Shown one piece after another: positions 48,297 to 57,341 of a stretch of 64,000 nt of DNA (positions within the stretch are counted from its first letter, which is position 1; the number at the start of each line of letters is the position of its first letter). The stretch comes from Saccharobesus litoralis. Lineage in GTDB: Bacteria; Pseudomonadota; Gammaproteobacteria; Enterobacterales; Alteromonadaceae. A program made the position numbers and the translations under genes. The stretch is from the NCBI RefSeq assembly GCF_003063625.1, contig NZ_CP026604.1, positions 5,599,045 through 5,663,044 on the forward strand, given 5' to 3'. The notes beneath the pieces were generated by a model, which worked only from the letters and a program-made list of their open reading frames with translations, searched no databases and was not told where the DNA came from.

Positions 48297-50406
48297 GTGA
48301 AAAAGCAAAGCTACCTGACTGCCCCAACCTTTGCCCCCGAACTAGAAGATAAATTCAGTGGGTTTACTGAAAAACGCGCGCGTCCTGTTGTTGCATTCAT
48401 CTATTGGATAGGTGGCATACTGCCACTTGTTTTTATGCTCAGCGACTATTTTAACGACGCTTACCGTTTTGATGAGTTACTACTGACTCGCTCAATATAC
48501 ATGGTATTTTGGGCAACCATCACCTTCGCGACCTTATCTAAATGGCGTTTACTAACGCTAACCCAATCCATGCTACTGTATGTTGCTGTCGGCATGTGTT
48601 ATGTCCCCTATCTCAATATGATAGTCGGCGAGCGCTATGTTCAAGTGGTGCCAACAGCCTTATTTTATTTGTTTGGTATCGTTATCAGCCAACTCGGTGC
48701 CAAAATGGCATTAAAAGCAGGGCTAATCAGTTGCGTAATGCCAACCCTATTATTACTCGCTTTTGACAAATTCAATCAAGCTGAGCGTAATATTGTCTTT
48801 TTAATGTTCGTTTGGGGCATAGCCACTTGGGTCGCGAGTTTAATTTTAGAAAAAATAAATCGCCGATTGTTTTTATACGAACACGATTTAGATCAAGCCA
48901 ACCGCCATAACCAAGAGTTACGCGAAAAAGAAGCGCAAGCCAACCGCTTTAAAAGTGACTTTTTAGCGCAAATGAGTCACGAAATTCGCACGCCACTGAC
49001 CGCCATTTTAGGTTATGCCGAAAGTTATTTTAGTGAAGGTTTAAGCCGTGAAACCAAAGACGGCACCGTACGTACCATACGGCAAAATGGCGAACACATT
49101 CTTACCCTAGTTAACGACATTCTGGACTTATCAAAAATTGAAGCCGGTAAACTGCAAATTGAAAAACTCAATACCAACTGGTTAAATGTCATTGAACAAG
49201 TGCAACAAATGCAAGCCGAGCAAGCCTACAAAAAAGGCCTGGAGTTCAATTTAGATTATCACTACCCACTGCCAACAGAAATAATCACAGATCCAACTCG
49301 GCTCAAGCAAATTTTAATCAACCTAACCTCTAACGCCATTAAGTTCACAGCACACGGCAGCGTAAACTTAGCCGTCAGCTACAGCCGAGAGCAAAACACC
49401 CTACTATTTATTTTAAAAGATTCCGGCATTGGCATGTCGAACACCATGTTAACCGGCTTGTTTAAACCTTATCATCAAGGCGACATTAGCGTACGGCGCA
49501 ATTATGGTGGCACAGGTTTAGGACTCTATATATGCAAGCAACTGGTTGAAAAACTCGGCGGCGAAATTAAAGTGCGTAGTACTGAAGGCCAAGGTTCAAC
49601 CTTCACTTTTTCCATTAAAGCCGAGCAAACTGCCAGCAGTGAACTAATATATCAATCAGAAGGACAAAGCCAGAAACCAAACCACGAGGCCTCTATGGGT
49701 TTAAAAGTGCAACTAGCAGGTCATGTATTAATAGCAGAAGACAACACAGACAACCGTAAGCTAATAACGCTAAAACTTGAACAGCTCGGTTTGCAAGTCA
49801 CTCAAGCAGAGCATGGCGAACAAGCGGTTGAAAAAGCCCTACTGAATGATTTTGATTTAATCCTCATGGATATTCAAATGCCTGTCATGAGCGGGGAAGA
49901 AGCGATTGAAATTATTCGCGCCAGTGATGGTGACATTCCCTGTCGCATTAACCGCTAATGCCATGACTCAAGACATTCAGCACTATTTAAAAATAGGCTT
50001 TAATGCCCATGTTGCTAAACCCATAGACCACGACAGTTTTGTAGAAACCATTAGTCAATATTGCCCACAGGCAAATAGCCAAGCTGACGAAAACGACGAT
50101 GACGACAGTTTATTCTCAATGGACAACGCCGCATTTCGTCAGTTGGTAAAGGAATATGTCGAAAGCCTACCTTGTGAGATAGAAATGCTAAAACACGCAA
50201 AGTCGGCTCACGATTGGCAAAAACTAGCCAAGGTTTCACACAGCATTAAAGGCTCAGCCGGTAATTTTGGCTTTAAAAAAGTATCGGAAATAGCAGGAGA
50301 GTTAGAACAATTACTCAAAGCACAGCGCTATGGTGAAGTCGATACCGTGTTTAGCCAACTCATCGAACAACTGAATGATGCCTTATATTCAGGTGAAAGG
50401 ATTTAG
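48297..50406 (+). pseudogene. Hybrid histidine kinase with one frameshift in the receiver domain
   Basis: Start GTG 48297 (weak SD). Five membrane segments (about 35-180), HisKA with SHEIRTP, HATPase (NLTSNAIKF, DSGIGM, GGTGLGLYI) and REC with phospho-Asp in LILMDIQMP. At about 49949 the frame breaks: ATTCCCTGTCGC reads IPCRINR-stop, but dropping one base gives IPVALTANAM and restores REC (lysine in KPIDH) and a C-terminal Hpt (HSIKGSAGNFGF) to 50406. Bridged, it is about 700 residues. Either a one-base consensus error or a recent mutation that removes the REC end and Hpt. Everything on both sides of the break is well conserved. Confidence 0.85.
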
Positions 50407-50418
50407 CCACAGACATAC

Positions 50419-50490
50419 TATAGTTCGAGCGATTGGGGTTTAAGCGGCTGGTTTCTATTTCCAGACGATACCTAATAACTTGTACCCATT
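50419..50490 (+). mobile_element. Diverged partial copy of the MITE-like element
   Basis: Aligns with the left third of 31852-32029: TATAGT, then GCGAT, GGTTT and a CTGGTTTC..TTTCCAGACGATACCT stretch matching TTCTGGTTCCAGACGAAACCT. Identity is clearly lower than between the 32-kb and 36-kb copies, and the right part is missing. It lies just downstream of the frameshifted kinase. Confidence 0.5.
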
Positions 50491-50582
50491 ACTAATACCG
50501 TTAATTTAATATAGTGAATGAATAAGCTAAGCAGCCGGTATAACCCAACTGCTTAAGTGAGAAGGTAGATCAAATGAATGGG

Positions 50583-51092
50583 CTAACCAACCGCTTGAAA
50601 CAAATTTCGCTCGCGTTTGTATTGTTTAAAGCCGCGTTTTTTATAATTGCGTTTGGCTGTCGGGTGCTCGAGTAGATCATTCGATTTAACCCACACTCGG
50701 CTAGCTTGCCATGCCCATGCTTGCTCAACAGCCGCTGTTAGTAATGCACCGCCAGCGCCTTTACCTATGTATTCAGGCATTAAACCTAAGTACATAATTT
50801 CAACTTCACCATCGGCATTTTTCTCAAGTTCAAAATAGCCAACAATAGAGCCTTGTTCCAAAGCTAACCAAGTACGCATGTTGTCGCGTTCAACATAGGA
50901 TTGCCAAACTTGTGACGACCAAGGGCGCTTTTCAGTCCACTGCCACGACTCACCTACCGTCGCATATAAAAATTGATTAAGTTGTGCCTGTGGTTTCACA
51001 CATTCTTTAATGGCTAACCAGTCAGGGCACAGTTTGGCATTCAATTGCTCAGGTTCCAACATTTCCAAGTAATAGGTCGTGTTTTGAGACAT
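50583..51092 (-). CDS. GNAT-family N-acetyltransferase
   Basis: A 169-residue acetyltransferase. The acetyl-CoA loop is in MPEYIGKGAGGALLTAA (R/Q-x-x-G-x-A type, here IGKGAGGAL), with the preceding beta strand VEIMYLGLMPEY and a C-terminal KRNYKKRGFKQYK. The substrate is unknown. It stands alone, separated from hslU by a terminator. Confidence 0.85.
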   Translation of the reverse strand: MSQNTTYYLEMLEPEQLNAKLCPDWLAIKECVKPQAQLNQFLYATVGESWQWTEKRPWSSQVWQSYVERDNMRTWLALEQGSIVGYFELEKNADGEVEIMYLGLMPEYIGKGAGGALLTAAVEQAWAWQASRVWVKSNDLLEHPTAKRNYKKRGFKQYKRERNLFQAVG

Positions 51093-51138
51093 ACTTTATT
51101 TTCCAAAGCAAACTTACCCTAATTGTAGCGCTAGAATA

Positions 51139-51166
51139 AAAAAAGGCCGCATTTGCGACCTTTTTA
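51139..51166. terminator. Terminator after hslU
   Basis: An A-rich/T-rich stem AAAAAGG-x-CGC / GCG-x-CCTTTTT with one mismatch and an ATTT loop. It lies downstream of hslU on the minus strand and before the GNAT gene. The symmetrical A and T tracts would allow either direction. Confidence 0.75.
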
Positions 51167-51204
51167 TTTGAACTAGTTAGCTATTGGATAAAGAGCATAA
51201 AGCG

Positions 51205-52533
51205 TTACAGCACGAAACGGCTTAAATCTTCATCTTCAACCAATTCATCTAAGTACTTATTAACATATTCGGCGTTAACCGTAATAGTATCGCCTGAACG
51301 CTCTGAGGCATCGTACGAGATCTCTTCCATCAAACGTTCCATCACAGTGTGTAAACGCCGCGCACCGATGTTTTCCGTTTTTTCGTTAACCTGCCAAGCT
51401 GCATTAGCAATACGCTCTATGCCGTCTTGCGTAAATTCAACATTAACACCTTCTGTCGCCAATAAAGCCGTGTATTGTTCAGTTAACGACGCATTAGGCT
51501 CGGTTAATATACGCACAAAGTCTTCTGCGGTTAGCGCTTCTAACTCAACGCGGATCGGTAAACGGCCTTGTAATTCAGGGATCAAATCCGACGGTTTCGC
51601 CATTTGAAAAGCGCCAGAGGCAATAAACAAAATGTGGTCGGTTTTAACCATACCGTGTTTAGTGGTTACTGTACTGCCTTCAACTAAAGGTAGTAAGTCA
51701 CGCTGCACCCCTTCACGCGAAACGTCTGGACCAGAGGTATCGCCGCGCTTACAAATTTTGTCGATTTCATCAATAAACACAATGCCATTTTGTTCAACTG
51801 CGTTGATGGCAGCTTCTTTCAAATCTTCAGGATTAACTAGGCGCTGTGCTTCTTCTTCAATCAAAATCTTCAAAGCATCTTTTACTTTAAGCTTGCGTGA
51901 CTTTTTGTCTTTGCCGCCTAAATTTTGAAACATACTTTGCAGCTGATTAGTCATTTCTTCCATGCCTGGCGGCGCCATGATCTCAACTCCGACTTGCGGG
52001 GCTGCAACATCGATTTCAATTTCTTTGTCGTCTAACTGACCTTCGCGCAGTTTTTTACGAAAGATTTGACGGGTATTGGAATCGTCAACCTGCTCAGTTT
52101 CACCAAATGTATTAGTTGGGCGTGGTAATAATGCATCTAAAATACGCTCTTCAGCTGATTCTTCTGCGCGGTGTTTTACCTTTGCGGTTTCTAATTCTCT
52201 GGTTAACTTAACTGAAATATCCGCTAAATCACGAATAATAGTTTCGACTTCTTTACCTACATAGCCGACTTCAGTAAATTTGGTTGCTTCGACTTTTATG
52301 AACGGTGCGTTGGCGAGTTTAGCCAAGCGGCGAGCGATCTCGGTTTTACCAACCCCCGTTGGGCCAATCATTAAAATATTTTTCGGTGTAACTTCTTGAC
52401 GTAGCTCTTCATTTAACTGCATACGACGCCAGCGATTACGTAAAGCGATTGCCACGGCTTTTTTAGCCGATTGCTGGCCGACAATATGGCTATTTAGTTC
52501 GTGAACAATTTCTCTTGGAGTCATTTCTGACAT
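51205..52533 (-). CDS. hslU: HslUV protease ATPase subunit HslU
   Basis: A 442-residue AAA+ unfoldase, same size class as E. coli HslU (443). Walker A GPTGVGKT (57-64), Walker B ([12 protein letters not shown]), sensor region and the C-terminal tail ending DEDLSRFVL that inserts into HslV. The I-domain lies between about 110 and 240. It is 59 bp downstream of hslV, probably in the same transcript. Confidence 0.98.
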   Translation of the reverse strand: MSEMTPREIVHELNSHIVGQQSAKKAVAIALRNRWRRMQLNEELRQEVTPKNILMIGPTGVGKTEIARRLAKLANAPFIKVEATKFTEVGYVGKEVETIIRDLADISVKLTRELETAKVKHRAEESAEERILDALLPRPTNTFGETEQVDDSNTRQIFRKKLREGQLDDKEIEIDVAAPQVGVEIMAPPGMEEMTNQLQSMFQNLGGKDKKSRKLKVKDALKILIEEEAQRLVNPEDLKEAAINAVEQNGIVFIDEIDKICKRGDTSGPDVSREGVQRDLLPLVEGSTVTTKHGMVKTDHILFIASGAFQMAKPSDLIPELQGRLPIRVELEALTAEDFVRILTEPNASLTEQYTALLATEGVNVEFTQDGIERIANAAWQVNEKTENIGARRLHTVMERLMEEISYDASERSGDTITVNAEYVNKYLDELVEDEDLSRFVL

Positions 52534-52592
52534 AGTTAAATCTCTTACTTCCAGCGCATGGGCTTAAGTTTAGCCCATCGCAAACAAATGGG

Positions 52593-53111
52593 TTAAAGTT
52601 CTTCTATGGTTTGATTGGTGTTGGTATACACACAAATATTGCCAGCAATCGTTAAACTTTTTTCAACGATGTCTTTGGCGCCTAGCTCTGAATTTTCGAG
52701 CAAGGCAGTCGCGGCAGCTTGAGCAAAAGGCCCACCAGATCCAATCGCAATCAAATCATGCTCTGGCTGGATCACATCGCCATTACCTGTAATGATTAAT
52801 GAGGTTTCTTTGTCGGCAACCGCCAGTAATGCCTCAAGTTTACGTAACATGCGATCAGTACGCCAATCTTTAGCCAATTCAACCGCAGCACGTAACAAGT
52901 GCCCTTGATGCTGCTCTAATTTACTCTCAAATCGTTCAAACAAAGTGAATGCATCAGCCGTACCGCCAGCAAAACCAGCAATAACTTGATTATTATATAA
53001 ACGACGTACTTTACGGGCATTGCCCTTCATTACGGTGTTGCCAAGTGATACTTGGCCGTCGCCACCCATGGCTACTTGGCCATTGCGACGTGCAGAAACT
53101 ATAGTAGTCAC
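52593..53111 (-). CDS. hslV: HslUV protease catalytic subunit HslV
   Basis: A 172-residue threonine protease. After removal of Met the N-terminal Thr ([20 protein letters not shown]) is the nucleophile, and the Lys/Gly pattern of the active site is intact. It forms two hexameric rings capped by HslU. The start is GTG at 53111 with TAGGAAA upstream. The ftsN terminator upstream implies a separate promoter, usually heat-shock regulated in this family. Confidence 0.98.
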   Translation of the reverse strand: MTTIVSARRNGQVAMGGDGQVSLGNTVMKGNARKVRRLYNNQVIAGFAGGTADAFTLFERFESKLEQHQGHLLRAAVELAKDWRTDRMLRKLEALLAVADKETSLIITGNGDVIQPEHDLIAIGSGGPFAQAAATALLENSELGAKDIVEKSLTIAGNICVYTNTNQTIEEL

Positions 53112-53150
53112 ACTAATTTCCTATGGAATGCGGGCGGAACATTAGAAAAC

Positions 53151-53195
53151 AAAAACGCCCATAAAAAGGTTCTAGTTCTCTTTATGGGCGTTTTT
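53151..53195 (-). terminator. Terminator between ftsN and hslV
   Basis: A perfect 15-bp stem AAAAACGCCCATAAA / TTTATGGGCGTTTTT with a 15-nt loop, followed on the minus strand by TTTTTGTTTT. It ends the ftsN transcript and precedes hslV. Confidence 0.9.
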
Positions 53196-53244
53196 TTTAA
53201 TATTTCAAGGTTTTGTCATATTTACCACGAGCTAACTCTCGCTT

Positions 53245-53790
53245 TTACCAATTCCATCCCCAGACTTGGCAACCTTCAAATCCATTGCGCTGTAATTTAT
53301 GTCGCACAGGCTCAGTATCTCGTTTGCTTTCAAACGGCCCTAATACTACGCGATACCAAGACTCGCCTTTACGATTTTTCACCATGGCTTCAACACCAAT
53401 AAATGCCATCCGCGCTTTGGTTTCTTCTGCGGCTTGCTTGCTTTTAAACGATGCGCATTGCATTTGATAACGACGAGTCGATTTTTTGCGCTCAGGTACA
53501 TCGACTATCACTTCTTTATCTTTCAGCTCATCTATATATTGCCATTTTTCCTCTGGCATTTTAGGCAATGGCTTTTCTTGTGGCGTTTGAACTTGCGTTT
53601 GTTGGTTTTTTTCTTGTTGCTCTGGCGCTTTGGCTTTGATCGCCCACAACATATAGCCAAAACCAGACGTCACCAAAAGCGTAACTATCAACACAATAAC
53701 TAGCTTTATTTTACTTTTTGGCGGCGCTTGCTCTATTTGCTTTTTGCGCGGTTGAGCGCGACCACGATTTTTATAATCCCTAGGTGCCAT
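53245..53790 (-). CDS. ftsN: FtsN-like SPOR-domain cell division protein
   Basis: A 181-residue bitopic protein with a basic cytoplasmic N-terminus, membrane helix at about 29-50 (LVIVLIVTLLVTSGFGYMLW), a Gln/Glu/Pro-rich periplasmic linker and a C-terminal SPOR domain (about 105-181, MQCASFKSKQAAEETKARM, YRVVLGPFESKRDTE) that binds denuded septal peptidoglycan. Position directly upstream of hslVU, as in E. coli, supports FtsN. It is shorter than E. coli FtsN (319). Confidence 0.85.
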   Translation of the reverse strand: MAPRDYKNRGRAQPRKKQIEQAPPKSKIKLVIVLIVTLLVTSGFGYMLWAIKAKAPEQQEKNQQTQVQTPQEKPLPKMPEEKWQYIDELKDKEVIVDVPERKKSTRRYQMQCASFKSKQAAEETKARMAFIGVEAMVKNRKGESWYRVVLGPFESKRDTEPVRHKLQRNGFEGCQVWGWNW

Positions 53791-53871
53791 ACAACGTTAT
53801 CTAACTAAAAAGGGGAGTCATACTGTTACACGAACAACAGTAGAGGAATGGTGATCAGTATACTGAATTGT

Positions 53872-53893
53872 AGCGCGAGACAAACCTCGCGCT
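53872..53893. other. Isolated GC-rich hairpin
   Basis: A perfect 8-bp stem AGCGCGAG / CTCGCGCT with a 6-nt loop in the 159-bp gap between the DUF2959 gene and ftsN. Neither side has a T-tract. It could be an RNA stability element or a protein-binding palindrome. Confidence 0.4.
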
Positions 53894-53949
53894 TAGATCA
53901 AAAAGTTAGAGCCTGTATACAGTATGTATATGGCCCTAATTTTAAAAGA

Positions 53950-54591
53950 TTACTGTAAGCTTTTGATAAAGCGGTTTGACTCTTCGATTGATACATTAAT
54001 ATCGTCAATAATTTGCGTCACTTCACGCTGAATACCGGATAGCTCGCCTTTTAATGCACCTATCGCTTTAGCGTTAAGATTGTGTTTTAAGTACAACACA
54101 TTATCATTCAACGCGGCTAAAAACGGTGCCATTTTTTGCTCTGTACGACGCATGTTTTTAATCAGCTTTTGATATTGGCGCTCGGTTTTCTTTAGCTTGT
54201 CCTGACTTTGGCGTTTTAGCTTGGCACTAGAATATTGATCTAATTCATCTTGCCATTCGTCAAATAATGCATCAGCGACATCCTCGACGCTATCAATGCG
54301 CTTAGAGACATCATCAGCCGCACTTTTGGCATCATCATAAGTTGCCTTTAGGGTGTCATACTGTTTTTCTAACTCACCGCCATCCATTTCAACCACGGAA
54401 CGAAACTTGTCCAACGCGGATTGAAACTCTTGCTGTACTTCTTTTTGTGATGCTTGCGCATCTTCAATACGGTCAACCATGATCTCGCGTTTATGGATCC
54501 CAACTTTTTCCATTGCGGAATAATAAGCTGTTTGGCATGCACTTAAGCTTAAACACGCTATGACTAAACAGAAAACGTTTAACTTGATCAT
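53950..54591 (-). CDS. DUF2959-family lipoprotein
   Basis: A 213-residue predicted lipoprotein (lipobox SLSAC, Cys19) that is almost entirely charged alpha-helix with coiled-coil character (ELEKQYDTLKATYDDAKSAA; KLKKTERQYQKLIKNMRRTE). It matches the DUF2959 family seen across marine gammaproteobacteria. Function is unknown; it likely sits at the periplasmic face of the outer membrane. It is 12 bp downstream of the Pmp3-like gene. Confidence 0.82.
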   Translation of the reverse strand: MIKLNVFCLVIACLSLSACQTAYYSAMEKVGIHKREIMVDRIEDAQASQKEVQQEFQSALDKFRSVVEMDGGELEKQYDTLKATYDDAKSAADDVSKRIDSVEDVADALFDEWQDELDQYSSAKLKRQSQDKLKKTERQYQKLIKNMRRTEQKMAPFLAALNDNVLYLKHNLNAKAIGALKGELSGIQREVTQIIDDINVSIEESNRFIKSLQ

Positions 54592-54603
54592 GTTATAGGC
54601 CCC

Positions 54604-54804
54604 TTATTCTTTATTGCTTTTTATCGCATCGACGATTTCTTTAGTACGCTTGTCTTGTTTTTTGCTATGGACTAAAAGTACAGCGTGAATAGCGCCAGGG
54701 ATCCAAAAAAACAAAGTAAGGACCAAATTCAATAAAGCTTGAATAGGGCGACCAATAAACAATACGGCAAGTGGCGGCAACAAAATGGCCAATAAATACA
54801 TCAT
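54604..54804 (-). CDS. YqaE/Pmp3-family small membrane protein
   Basis: A 66-residue protein with two membrane helices (LLAILLPPLAVLFIGRPIQ and LLNLVLTLFFWIPGAIHAVL) and the P-P-x-x-V and P-G-x-I-H-A-x-x-V signatures of the Pmp3/UPF0057 family, which is tied to membrane potential and stress tolerance in eukaryotes. A charged C-terminal tail (KKQDKRTKEIVDAIKSNKE) extends the core. Probably in one transcript with the DUF2959 gene. Confidence 0.88.
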   Translation of the reverse strand: MMYLLAILLPPLAVLFIGRPIQALLNLVLTLFFWIPGAIHAVLLVHSKKQDKRTKEIVDAIKSNKE

Positions 54805-54901
54805 AATCTCTATTCCTTTAAAACTAGAATTAACTCTACTTTAGCCTGAAATAGAAAGATTGAAAATGAAATAAAAAGTTATATGCGGCAAAACTGTGGT
54901 T

Positions 54902-57103
54902 CTAGCAGATATCTTGCGGATCAATATCGAGTAACCAACGCACTTGAGACAGGCCTTTTTGCGCTTCTATTAGCTGACACAATTGTTTTAATGCGGCGTT
55001 AAGTTGGTTACGCTGCTTACTTTCAAATACCATTAAGTAACGATATTTACCCGCGCGCTTTTCTTGTGCTGCCGGAAAAGCCGGTAATAAAATCACTTGT
55101 TGATAATGATGCTGCAAGTAAGGTTTGAGTAACTCTGTGACTTGTGCACAAAATTGTTCAACCAAAGCAGGTTGATGCGCTTCTGCTCGCAATACCGCCC
55201 AAAATTGATATGGCGGCAACATCATGGCTTGACGCTCTTGCAGTAAATAACTTAACACCGCCTCGTAATTTTGTTGGCATACGAGATTGATCACACTGTG
55301 CTCTGGGTGATGACTTTGTAATACCACTTGCCCGGGTTTATCGCCTCGCCCTGCTCGCCCTGCGACTTGCACTAACAATTGAGACATGCGCTCTATCGCT
55401 CGAAAATCAGCGCTGTATAACGCATTATCCAAATTGACGATCACGGTTAAGGTTAGATTTGGAAAATGATGGCCTTTAGCCAGCATTTGCGTGCCAATTA
55501 ATAACTGATGTTCACCTTGCTTAACCTCATGCAGGGTTTGTGCTAGCTGACCTTTGCCACGGATATTGTCGCGATCGACTCTTAACGGTGGCGTTTTCTC
55601 AAAGCGTTGCTTTAAAAACGCTTCTAGTTTTTCAGTACCCACTCCCCAATCAATAATCTGCGTAGATCCGCAACTATGGCATTGCCGCGGAACAGGGGTA
55701 ATTTCTCCACATTGATGGCACTGCGCTTGGCGCGGCGATTGATGATAAGTAAAGTGATGATCACAGCGCTGACACTCGTATATCCAACCACATTCATGAC
55801 ACATCAAGGCCGGAGCAAATCCTCTGCGGTTTAAAAAGACCAATACTTGATTTCCGGCATCTAGGTGCTTGGCCATTAAGTCCAGTACGCGTGGCGCTAA
55901 GCCATCTTGTAAAGGTTGATCTTTAATATCGAGTACGACAGGTTGTGGCGGTTGGCTTTGCTGCGCACGTTGTTGCAATTTAAGATGTAAATAGCGCCCC
56001 TGTATCGCGTTGTAATAACTCTCTAACGAGGGGGTAGCTGAGCCCAATACGATAGGTACTTGTTGCAGATGTGCGCGTTTTACCGCAACATCTCTTGCGT
56101 TATAGCGCAATGAGTCCTGCTGCTTAAAGGAGATATCATGTTCTTCATCAAGAATAATTAACCCTAAGTCTGGCATCGGCGCTAATACGGCCGAACGCGT
56201 GCCAACCACGATCCGCGCCAAACCCATTTTAGCTTTAAGCCAAGCAAGATACCGCTCTGTATCATTCAGCTCAGAATGTAAAACGACAATCTCACTATCA
56301 AAACGCTCAGCGAAACGCTGTAACGTTTGCGGGGTTAAACCTATCTCGGGGACCAAGACCAAGACTTGTTGGTTTTGTTGCAACGCCTTAGCCATAGCTT
56401 GAATGTAAACTTCTGTTTTGCCACTGCCAGTAACTCCTTGCAGCAAAATGGCCTTAAACTGATTAAGCTGCGCTGTGATACGGTTTATGGCAGCTTGCTG
56501 CTCATCTAATAAAGTTAACCCCAGATCACGATAATTAACCTGCTTGCTGATTGAGCCTTCTGGTCGCAACTCGACGCGTGAAATGGCTTGGCTTTCTTGC
56601 AATTTATTGAGCAGATCACGACTAAAGCCAGCTTGTTTAACTTCAACTAAACTAACCTGCCTTTGCCCCATCCAATCTAACAAAGCTAATTGACGTTTAG
56701 CTTGATTAGTTACCAACAACTTACCATCAACATTAGCTTGCCATTTTTCAATACTCGGTAATAACGCGGGTTCTCCAGCCTTGAGTTTTTTGGGGAGCAA
56801 ATTCATATAAGCTTCGCCCGGCGGCGCCATGTAGTATTCGCCAAGCCAATGCCTTATTTGCATATTAACTGTGTCAAATAACGGGCTGTCGTCTAACACA
56901 TCGCTAATAGCTTTTAACTTGGCGAGTGTCCATTCTGATTGGCTAGTTACTTCAACCACTAAACCCACTTTGTGGCCACGGGCAAACGGCACGCGCACCC
57001 GCATACCCGCCTCTAATGTGGGCTGGTTTTCATTTGGGATTAGGTAATCAAATAGACGGCGTACCGGCGTTATTAACGCGACACGGGCAATATGGTTTTG
57101 CAT
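54902..57103 (-). CDS. priA: Primosomal replication restart helicase PriA
   Basis: A 733-residue DNA helicase, same size as E. coli PriA (732). It has an N-terminal 3'-DNA-binding domain, winged helix, Walker A GVTGSGKT (223-230), DEEH box (LIILDEEHDISFKQQ), an eight-cysteine zinc region (CHECGWIYECQRC, then CHQCG and CHSCG) and motif VVQVAGRAGRGDKPG-like (LLVQVAGRAGRG). It reloads DnaB at collapsed forks. It is divergent from the importer genes; the 238-bp gap holds both promoters. Confidence 0.97.
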   Translation of the reverse strand: MQNHIARVALITPVRRLFDYLIPNENQPTLEAGMRVRVPFARGHKVGLVVEVTSQSEWTLAKLKAISDVLDDSPLFDTVNMQIRHWLGEYYMAPPGEAYMNLLPKKLKAGEPALLPSIEKWQANVDGKLLVTNQAKRQLALLDWMGQRQVSLVEVKQAGFSRDLLNKLQESQAISRVELRPEGSISKQVNYRDLGLTLLDEQQAAINRITAQLNQFKAILLQGVTGSGKTEVYIQAMAKALQQNQQVLVLVPEIGLTPQTLQRFAERFDSEIVVLHSELNDTERYLAWLKAKMGLARIVVGTRSAVLAPMPDLGLIILDEEHDISFKQQDSLRYNARDVAVKRAHLQQVPIVLGSATPSLESYYNAIQGRYLHLKLQQRAQQSQPPQPVVLDIKDQPLQDGLAPRVLDLMAKHLDAGNQVLVFLNRRGFAPALMCHECGWIYECQRCDHHFTYHQSPRQAQCHQCGEITPVPRQCHSCGSTQIIDWGVGTEKLEAFLKQRFEKTPPLRVDRDNIRGKGQLAQTLHEVKQGEHQLLIGTQMLAKGHHFPNLTLTVIVNLDNALYSADFRAIERMSQLLVQVAGRAGRGDKPGQVVLQSHHPEHSVINLVCQQNYEAVLSYLLQERQAMMLPPYQFWAVLRAEAHQPALVEQFCAQVTELLKPYLQHHYQQVILLPAFPAAQEKRAGKYRYLMVFESKQRNQLNAALKQLCQLIEAQKGLSQVRWLLDIDPQDIC

Positions 57104-57341
57104 GGCGCGATTCTAACAGGCCAAGCCAAAGCTGGAAAATACTAATCGCCACCTAAGCTAATTTTAATATTTTATGACCTAAGCCTAGGTAACTTCATAA
57201 CCACTAAAGCTGGGCTTATTCAACATAACACAACAAAGCTTAATTTTGTGGTATCGCAACACTTGCCCTTCGTACGTATTTCTGCCAATACTATGGGGGT
57301 AGCGATTTCATAAAAATACGAATAAAAACAAAAGGTCAACC

